Origin: Agrobacterium tumefaciens
Lineage (GTDB): Bacteria > Pseudomonadota > Alphaproteobacteria > Rhizobiales > Rhizobiaceae
Assembly (NCBI RefSeq): GCF_009649785.1
Contig: NZ_WJOK01000035.1
Location: 1 to 43,132 of the forward strand
Direction of reading: 5' to 3'
DNA: 43,132 nt
The notes beneath the pieces are model-generated. The model was not told the DNA's origin. It ran no database searches and was given only the letters and a program-made list of their open reading frames with translations. Every line of letters starts with the position of its first letter. Position 1 is the stretch's first letter. A program made the position numbers and the translations under genes. Positions 38,341 through 43,132 of the stretch are shown one piece after another.

Positions 38341-38446
38341 GTGGGAGGCTGGCACGGCGACCCGTGCCTGGCTCGTTAGGGCTGCTTCCTTCCGGACCTG
38401 ACCCGGTTGGCGAGTGGCTCGTCCACCACCAACCTCCCGGGGCCAC
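38341..38446 (-). ncRNA. ffs: Signal recognition particle RNA (4.5S, small bacterial type)
   Basis: On the minus strand the universal SRP core GGTCAGGTCCGGAAGGAAGC is present (plus positions 38383-38402). The ends pair through GGGAGGTTGG and CCAGCCTCCC, giving a hairpin of about 100 nt. A short T-run (CCCTTTTT) follows. A CTTGGC and TATTGC pair spaced by 16 bases lies just upstream as a likely promoter. The RNA works with Ffh in membrane protein targeting. Gene order ffs-dnaX-ybaB is common. Ends are approximate. Confidence 0.95.
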
Positions 38447-38514
38447 ATATCGGCAATATCGAAAGCAAATGCAAGCCAAGCCTTCAAAAAACTGCTATCA
38501 CAATGAAAACAAAC

Positions 38515-38931
38515 ATGGAGGACGCCTTGGAGACATTCCGGCTGGACGACAGGCTGGCGCGCGACAGTGCGCTTGTAATGCGTTTGGGACTATGCGAGCT
38601 GCGTTTGCAGAACGACAGCCGCTGGCCCTGGCTGGTGCTGGTGCCACAGAGAGGCGGCGCCAGCGAGCTGTTCGATCTTACTCCGCTCGATCAGGCCGTG
38701 CTGACGTTCGAGACCAATCTCGTCGCCTCCGCGCTGAAGGACGTTACCGGGGCCACCAAGATCAATGTCGGCGCGCTGGGCAATATCGTTCGGCAACTTC
38801 ACGTCCATATTATCGCCCGCAACGAAGGCGACACCTGCTGGCCCGGCCCAATCTGGGGTCACGGGACGCCAGTGCCCTATGGCCCGGGCGAAAAGGAATC
38901 CTTGATGAAAAAAATATCCGGCGCGCTCTGA
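38515..38931 (+). CDS. HIT-family hydrolase
   Basis: This protein of about 138 aa has the histidine triad (QLHVHIIAR), so it is a nucleotide hydrolase or transferase of the HIT family acting on nucleotide-linked substrates. WPWLVLVP is the usual N-terminal strand. The start is uncertain: ATG at 38515 is used, ATG at 38503 lies 4 codons ahead, and TTG at 38527 has the best ribosome site (GGAGGA). Its stop overlaps the nudC start (TGATG). The frame upstream to 38407 runs through the ffs gene. Confidence 0.85.
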   Translation: MEDALETFRLDDRLARDSALVMRLGLCELRLQNDSRWPWLVLVPQRGGASELFDLTPLDQAVLTFETNLVASALKDVTGATKINVGALGNIVRQLHVHIIARNEGDTCWPGPIWGHGTPVPYGPGEKESLMKKISGAL

Positions 38932-39893
38932 TGATATCAATGACTATTTTCGAAACCACTGCTCCCCATCCCGAAGCAAGCCTGCTGACAGCCTTTTCCA
39001 AGAACGCCCTCAACCGATTCGCCGAGAAGCGGACGGAAGACTGCGTTGCCGATGCGCTGAAAGTCGATGGCACCCATATTTTTGCCTTCTCCGGCAACCG
39101 GCTTGTCCTGAAACATGACGAACAGGTCATAGATCCCCTGTTTTCCGCCTATGAGCTGGCGGAATTGCAGCCGGATTTCGACAATGCCGTTCTGCTTGGA
39201 TACCGCGAAACCGGCGAACCGAGAATTGCGGTGCCGGTGGCCGTCACGGAAGACACGCTAGCGAGCCACTATAAGCTGGCCGATGCCCGCACCCTTTATC
39301 GCGACCATCTTCTCGATGAGGAATTGCTGAGCGAGGTTGCCCAGGCCGTCAGCCTTACGCACTGGAATGCGGATAACCGCTTCTGCGGACGGTGCGGCGG
39401 CACGATGGAATTGCGTATCGGCGGCTACAAGCGCATCTGCGCCGCCTGCAATCACACCATTTTTCCCCGAACCGATCCCGTTGTCATCATGATGACGATC
39501 GATATCGAGCGCGATCTTTGCCTGCTCGGACGCGGCGCGCATTTTGCGCCGGGCATGTATTCCTGCCTCGCCGGTTTCGTGGAGCCGGGCGAAACGATCG
39601 AGCAGGCCGTGCGCCGCGAGACGCATGAAGAATCCGGCGTCGAAATCGGCCGCGTGCGCTATCACGCTTCCCAGCCCTGGCCGATGCCGCACACGCTGAT
39701 GATCGGCTGTTATGCCGAGGCTCTCTCGTTCGATATTTCCCGCGATGAGATCGAGCTGGAGGATTGCCGCTGGTTCACGCGGGCGGAGGTTGCCACGATG
39801 CTGGAGGCTGCTGCGGGCGAGGGCTTTTCCGCGCCTCCGGGCGGTGCCATCGCGCACCGGCTGATGCGCGACTGGGTGGAATGGACGAAATGA
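38931..39893 (+). CDS. nudC: NADH pyrophosphatase NudC-like (Nudix hydrolase)
   Basis: This 320-aa enzyme hydrolyses NAD(H) and can remove NAD caps from RNA in the NudC family. It has the N-terminal NudC domain, a zinc ribbon (CGRCGG and CAAC, about residues 151-174) and the Nudix box (GFVEPGETIEQAV then RETHEESG), followed by SQPWPMPHTLM, the NudC-specific SQPWPFPxS-type motif. The ATG at 38931 overlaps the HIT stop. ATG at 38940 is an alternative. The long frame from 38364 crosses ffs and the HIT gene and is not real. Confidence 0.93.
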   Translation: MISMTIFETTAPHPEASLLTAFSKNALNRFAEKRTEDCVADALKVDGTHIFAFSGNRLVLKHDEQVIDPLFSAYELAELQPDFDNAVLLGYRETGEPRIAVPVAVTEDTLASHYKLADARTLYRDHLLDEELLSEVAQAVSLTHWNADNRFCGRCGGTMELRIGGYKRICAACNHTIFPRTDPVVIMMTIDIERDLCLLGRGAHFAPGMYSCLAGFVEPGETIEQAVRRETHEESGVEIGRVRYHASQPWPMPHTLMIGCYAEALSFDISRDEIELEDCRWFTRAEVATMLEAAAGEGFSAPPGGAIAHRLMRDWVEWTK

Positions 39894-39908
39894 AGATTTG
39901 CGGCAGGC

Positions 39909-40796
39909 TCAGCTCTGGTTGAGCTTGCCGCGCATCGCATGGCCCTTGTAGACGCCGAGAATTCGGACCTTCTCGGAAAAGAAGCGCAGCTCGTCCAGCG
40001 CGTGCCGCACCGGCTCGTCATCCGGATGGCCTTCGATATCGGCATAGAACTGCGTTGCCACGAACCTTCCGCCGAGCTGGTAGCTTTCCAGCTTCGTCAT
40101 GTTGATGCCATTCGTCGCGAAACCGCCCATTGCCTTATAAAGCGCCGCCGGAATGTTGCGGACATTGAACACGAAGGTCGTGACGATGGTTTCATCTGGT
40201 GCTTCGCCTTGGGACTGGCGTTTGGCCCAGTTCTCATCGCGCGAAAGAATTACGAAACGGGTGATGTTGTTTTCTGAATCCTCGACATTTTCAGCCATGA
40301 TATCAAGGCCGTAGAGACCGGCGGCAAGACGCGGTGCAAGCGCTGCCATGCTGCGATCACCCTTTTCAGAAACCAGTCTCGCCGCTCCGGCCGTATCGCC
40401 GGCAACGACTGGCTTCCAGCCGTTGGAACGGATGATCTTGCGGCACTGGCCAAGCGCGTGGATGTGGCTGTGAACGGTGCGGATCTCGTCTTTCTTCACG
40501 CCCGGTATAACCATCAGCTGGAAGCGGATCGGCATGAAATATTCACCGATGATGTGAAGGCGTGATTCCGGCAGCAGATGATGGATATCTGCAACGCGAC
40601 CGGCCAGCGTGTTCTCGATCGGGATCATGCCGAGATCGGCTTCGCCGTTTTCGACGGCATTGAAAGCATCCTCGAATGTCGGGCACGGCAAAGGCTCCAT
40701 ATCCGGGAACATGTCGCGGCATGCCATGTCGGAATTCGCGCCAAATTCGCCCTGAAAGGCAATGCGGTTTGTGCTCAAGGTCATGGAATTATCCAT
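39909..40796 (-). CDS. pheA: Prephenate dehydratase
   Basis: This 295-aa monofunctional enzyme makes phenylpyruvate in phenylalanine synthesis. The catalytic domain (about 10-190) starts IAFQGEFGANSD and ends with NNITRFVIL, the conserved TRF motif. A C-terminal ACT domain (about 205-285, ESYQLGGRFVATQFYAD) gives phenylalanine feedback control. There is no chorismate mutase domain. Its start overlaps the kdsB stop (TGATG), so it is coupled to kdsB, an order seen in Rhizobiales. Confidence 0.95.
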   Translation of the reverse strand: MDNSMTLSTNRIAFQGEFGANSDMACRDMFPDMEPLPCPTFEDAFNAVENGEADLGMIPIENTLAGRVADIHHLLPESRLHIIGEYFMPIRFQLMVIPGVKKDEIRTVHSHIHALGQCRKIIRSNGWKPVVAGDTAGAARLVSEKGDRSMAALAPRLAAGLYGLDIMAENVEDSENNITRFVILSRDENWAKRQSQGEAPDETIVTTFVFNVRNIPAALYKAMGGFATNGINMTKLESYQLGGRFVATQFYADIEGHPDDEPVRHALDELRFFSEKVRILGVYKGHAMRGKLNQS

Positions 40797-41551
40797 CAGA
40801 GGGTTCGGTTTGCGAGAATAGTGCGGGCTTTTTCGAGATCGTGCGGCGTATCAACGCCAAGCGGCACGGAGTGAACCATTTCGGCATCAATACGCATGCC
40901 CGCTTCCAGCGCGCGCAATTGTTCCAGCCTTTCGCGCTTCTCGAGTGGCGAAGGCTGAAGCCTCACGAACGTTTCAAGGGCGGCGCGGCGATAGGTATAA
41001 AGGCCGATGTGATGATAAAGCGGTCCGTCGCCATAGGGCGCAGTCGCGCGGGTAAAATAAAGCGCGCGCAATCGCGTCTCGGAAAGCGGGCTGCCAACCA
41101 CTTTCACCACGTTCGGATTGGTCTTTTCTTCCTCGTCGGTGATCTCAACCGTCAGCGTGGCAATGTCGACGGCGGCATTTTCCAACGGGCGCAACGAGGC
41201 GCGGATCGTTTCCGCTTCGATGGTCGGAAGGTCGCCCTGAACATTGATGACATATTCGGCGTTGCCATAGGGGTCGGCCTTCTGCAGCGCCTCGAAAATG
41301 CGGTCCGAACCGGATTGGTGATCATCTCGCGTCATCATTACGTCGAAACCGGCATTTTTTACGGCTGAAAATACCTGTTCGTCATCGACTGCAACGACGA
41401 TGCGCGTCGCGCCAGCTTCACGCGCCCTGAGTGCAACCTGCACAATCATCGGTTTGCCGCCAATATCCGCGAGAGGCTTGCCCGGAAGCCGTGTCGATGC
41501 CATCCGCGCCGGTATAAGGACGACAGCTTTCTCGAATTCCCGATTCTTCAT
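40796..41551 (-). CDS. kdsB: CMP-KDO synthetase (3-deoxy-manno-octulosonate cytidylyltransferase)
   Basis: This 251-aa enzyme activates KDO with CTP for the inner core of lipopolysaccharide. It shows [15 protein letters not shown] at the N-terminus, the VQGDLP motif, and the YxYRR region ([12 protein letters not shown]). The start is the ATG at 41551 with GAAGGG upstream, 7 codons inside the longer frame. A good promoter lies upstream at 41605-41633. Confidence 0.95.
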   Translation of the reverse strand: MKNREFEKAVVLIPARMASTRLPGKPLADIGGKPMIVQVALRAREAGATRIVVAVDDEQVFSAVKNAGFDVMMTRDDHQSGSDRIFEALQKADPYGNAEYVINVQGDLPTIEAETIRASLRPLENAAVDIATLTVEITDEEEKTNPNVVKVVGSPLSETRLRALYFTRATAPYGDGPLYHHIGLYTYRRAALETFVRLQPSPLEKRERLEQLRALEAGMRIDAEMVHSVPLGVDTPHDLEKARTILANRTL

Positions 41552-41604
41552 CCGACACCCTTCAAATCCCAACCGAAAAGTGTCAAAACGTCACGGAGTG
41601 GGGA

Positions 41605-41633
41605 ATATTATTCAAGTTGCGCAGGCTGTGCAA
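41605..41633 (-). promoter_or_regulatory. Promoter for kdsB-pheA
   Basis: On the minus strand TTGCAC and TAATAT are spaced by 17 bases, ending 53 bases before the kdsB start. It is close to the consensus for the housekeeping sigma factor. Confidence 0.6.
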
Positions 41634-41645
41634 AAGCCATAGCTT

Positions 41646-41674
41646 TTGAATAATTTCAAGATGCCCGGTTATAT
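41646..41674 (+). promoter_or_regulatory. Promoter for cycM
   Basis: TTGAAT and TTATAT are spaced by 17 bases, ending 27 bases before the cycM start. Back to back with the kdsB promoter. Confidence 0.55.
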
Positions 41675-41701
41675 GGAGCGGATGCGAGGGAGCGCATATA
41701 G

Positions 41702-42274
41702 ATGAATTCTTATGTAAATATGGGCGTTGGGGCGTTGCTGGGCACGGTTTTCGTTCTGATGTCGGTGTCAATTGCGTCTGAGGGCATTTTTCATGCGCCC
41801 ACCCCGGAAAAGGAAGGTTACGCCATCGTCGCGGAAGCGAGCGGCGGTGAGGCTGCAGGCGAACCCGCTGCAGCGGCAACCCCGATCGCGAAATTGCTCG
41901 CCAGCGCGGATGCTGCCAAGGGTGAGGCGGTCTTCAAGAAGTGTACGAGCTGTCATACCGGAGAGAGTGGTGGTGCAAACAAGGTCGGCCCCAATCTCTT
42001 CGATATCGTCAACCGGCCGATCGCCAGCCATGCGGGTTTCAGCTACTCCGCAGCAATGAAGGATTTCTCCAAGGGCGGTTCCGTGCACTGGGATTACGAT
42101 CATCTCAGCTACTTCATCGAAGCTCCCAAGAAACACGTTCCCGGCACGGCCATGGGCTTTGCGGGTGTGAAGAAGGAGACGGAACGCGCCGATCTCATCG
42201 CTTATCTGCGCACGCTGTCGGCAAACCCGGCGCCGCTGCCGGATCCGGCTGCGGCTCCCGTGCCGATAAACTGA
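41702..42274 (+). CDS. cycM: Membrane-anchored cytochrome c (CycM type)
   Basis: This 190-aa c-type cytochrome has an uncleaved N-terminal membrane anchor (residues 7-27) and an Ala/Glu-rich linker. The heme site CTSCH is at 81-85 with axial Met in PGTAMGF. It is expected to carry electrons from the bc1 complex to aa3 oxidase at the periplasmic face, as in Bradyrhizobium CycM. The ATG at 41702 follows GGGAG. A strong terminator follows the gene. Confidence 0.92.
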   Translation: MNSYVNMGVGALLGTVFVLMSVSIASEGIFHAPTPEKEGYAIVAEASGGEAAGEPAAAATPIAKLLASADAAKGEAVFKKCTSCHTGESGGANKVGPNLFDIVNRPIASHAGFSYSAAMKDFSKGGSVHWDYDHLSYFIEAPKKHVPGTAMGFAGVKKETERADLIAYLRTLSANPAPLPDPAAAPVPIN

Positions 42275-42300
42275 CGGAATATGGTGATTTCATAAGAAAA

Positions 42301-42326
42301 GCCCGGCATCGCTGCCGGGCTTTTTT
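42301..42326 (+). terminator. Terminator after cycM
   Basis: GCCCGGC and GCCGGGC pair around ATCGCT, followed by TTTTTT. It lies 26 bases after the cycM stop and between convergent genes. Confidence 0.9.
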
Positions 42327-42353
42327 GATTCTATCTGTCTGATTTCTGAAAGA

Positions 42354-43082
42354 TCAGAAACCCTTGCCGCCGCGCAATTCGGAAATGACCGTTCCGATCA
42401 TGATCTTGATATCCAGCCAGACGGAAAAATTGTCGACGTAATAAAGATCGGACACGATGCGGGCACGCGCCTTGTCACTGCGATCCGTCGGGCCGCGCAA
42501 ACCCCGCATCTGGGCAAGACCGGTAATGCCTGGCCGCATCCGGTGCCGCAGGTGGTAGTGGGGAACAAGTTCCTCATAAAGACGGCCGGCGGCCAGCATG
42601 CCGATCGCATGGCAGCGCGGACCCACCAGCGACATGTCGCCTTTCAAGACGTTGATGAGCTGTGGCAGCTCGTCGACATTTGTGCGGCGAAGCACGGCGC
42701 CGATCCGGGTTATCCTCGGATCGTTCTTTACCGTTTGCGCCACGCCGGTGGCATCGCCCAGTTCGGTCCGCATCGAGCGAAATTTATAGACCCTTATCTT
42801 TCGCCCGTTCATGCCCCAACGGACTTGTGAGAACAGGACCGGCCCTTTGCTATCGAGTTTGACCAGCGCCGCGACGGTCAGCAACACGGGCGCGAGTGCG
42901 ACAAGGGCGATGGACGCCCCTGCAATGTCGATCGTTCTTTTAAGCACAAACTGGCTGCGCAGGAACACCGACGTGTTGGTTTCTGAAATGGAAGGTTGTG
43001 TTTCCGCCGCGTCGAAAGTGACAGCCGCAGGATAAGGGGCGCCGTAAAACACGGCATGCGATGAGCTTTTAGTACCCAGCAT
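42354..43082 (-). CDS. Undecaprenyl-phosphate sugar transferase (ExoY/WcaJ type)
   Basis: This 242-aa membrane enzyme starts exopolysaccharide repeat units by moving a hexose-1-phosphate to undecaprenyl phosphate. It has one hydrophobic segment (ALVALAPVLLTVAALVKLDS) and the family motifs GPVLFSQVRWG, VYKFRSM, RTNVDELPQL, GDMSLVGPR and RPGITGLAQ. The ATG at 43082 is used (AGGG upstream); an in-frame TTG at 43115 would add 11 residues. Agrobacterium has several such enzymes (for succinoglycan and unipolar polysaccharide); which one this is cannot be told here. The upstream region is cut by the window edge. Confidence 0.92.
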   Translation of the reverse strand: MLGTKSSSHAVFYGAPYPAAVTFDAAETQPSISETNTSVFLRSQFVLKRTIDIAGASIALVALAPVLLTVAALVKLDSKGPVLFSQVRWGMNGRKIRVYKFRSMRTELGDATGVAQTVKNDPRITRIGAVLRRTNVDELPQLINVLKGDMSLVGPRCHAIGMLAAGRLYEELVPHYHLRHRMRPGITGLAQMRGLRGPTDRSDKARARIVSDLYYVDNFSVWLDIKIMIGTVISELRGGKGF

Positions 43083-43132
43083 AATATGAAGCCCTGAAAA
43101 GTTATTTTGAAACAAGGAAATTAATTTATATG

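Noticed and set aside
38364..39893. 509-aa frame as one fused protein ahead of NudC
   Set aside because: Its first 190 codons cross the ffs RNA gene and the HIT gene in another frame; the NudC start at 38931 explains the real protein.

Overview
The window looks like a piece of the main chromosome of a Rhizobiaceae alphaproteobacterium, most likely Agrobacterium or a close relative. This rests on GC-rich codon use, a 5S rRNA followed by initiator tRNA, a frcBCAK-type fructose ABC operon with a divergent ROK regulator, a B12 riboswitch in front of nrdHIEF, a CycM-type membrane-anchored cytochrome c, and palindromic intergenic repeats of a type common in rhizobia. No phage, insertion sequence, CRISPR array or plasmid-type genes were seen. 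Almost all of the window is conserved chromosomal content, and the less ordinary signals are in RNA leaders and intergenic regions.

Layout. 1-600: the end of an rRNA operon (5S 3' end, terminator, an array of stem-loops with a 31-bp repeat in three copies, tRNA-fMet, terminator). 604-2412: recQ. 2467-7701: ROK regulator facing away from frcB-frcC-frcA-frcK (sugar-binding protein, permease, ATPase, P-loop kinase). 7800-12111: promoter, cobalamin riboswitch, a long leader with a possible short ORF, then nrdH-nrdI-nrdE-nrdF (class Ib ribonucleotide reductase). 12140-20062: lipoprotein hydrolase, recF-moeB-like-GNAT, 2-hydroxyacid dehydrogenase, SH3 protein, PfkB/adenosine kinase, a structured intergenic region that looks like a small RNA, and an AEC transporter.

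20078-31289, all on the minus strand: rsmC, then the transcription, translation and RNA-decay block, read in order of transcription rimP-nusA-ylxR/L7Ae-infB-rbfA-truB-rpsO-pnp. The leaders of rimP, rpsO and pnp each carry RNA structure that could serve in autoregulation. 31577-43082: MFS exporter, MltB-like lytic transglycosylase, recR, MOSC protein, ybaB, dnaX and the SRP RNA gene (ffs), HIT hydrolase, NudC-type NADH pyrophosphatase, kdsB-pheA, cycM, and an ExoY/WcaJ-type sugar transferase at the right edge.

I did not find an obviously new protein system. The observations most worth checking are the small-RNA candidate at about 18760-18866, the rimP leader terminator lying inside a 29-codon ORF, the competing helices in the rpsO leader, the riboswitch leader ORF before nrdH, and a DnaX that has lost most of its zinc-module cysteines.
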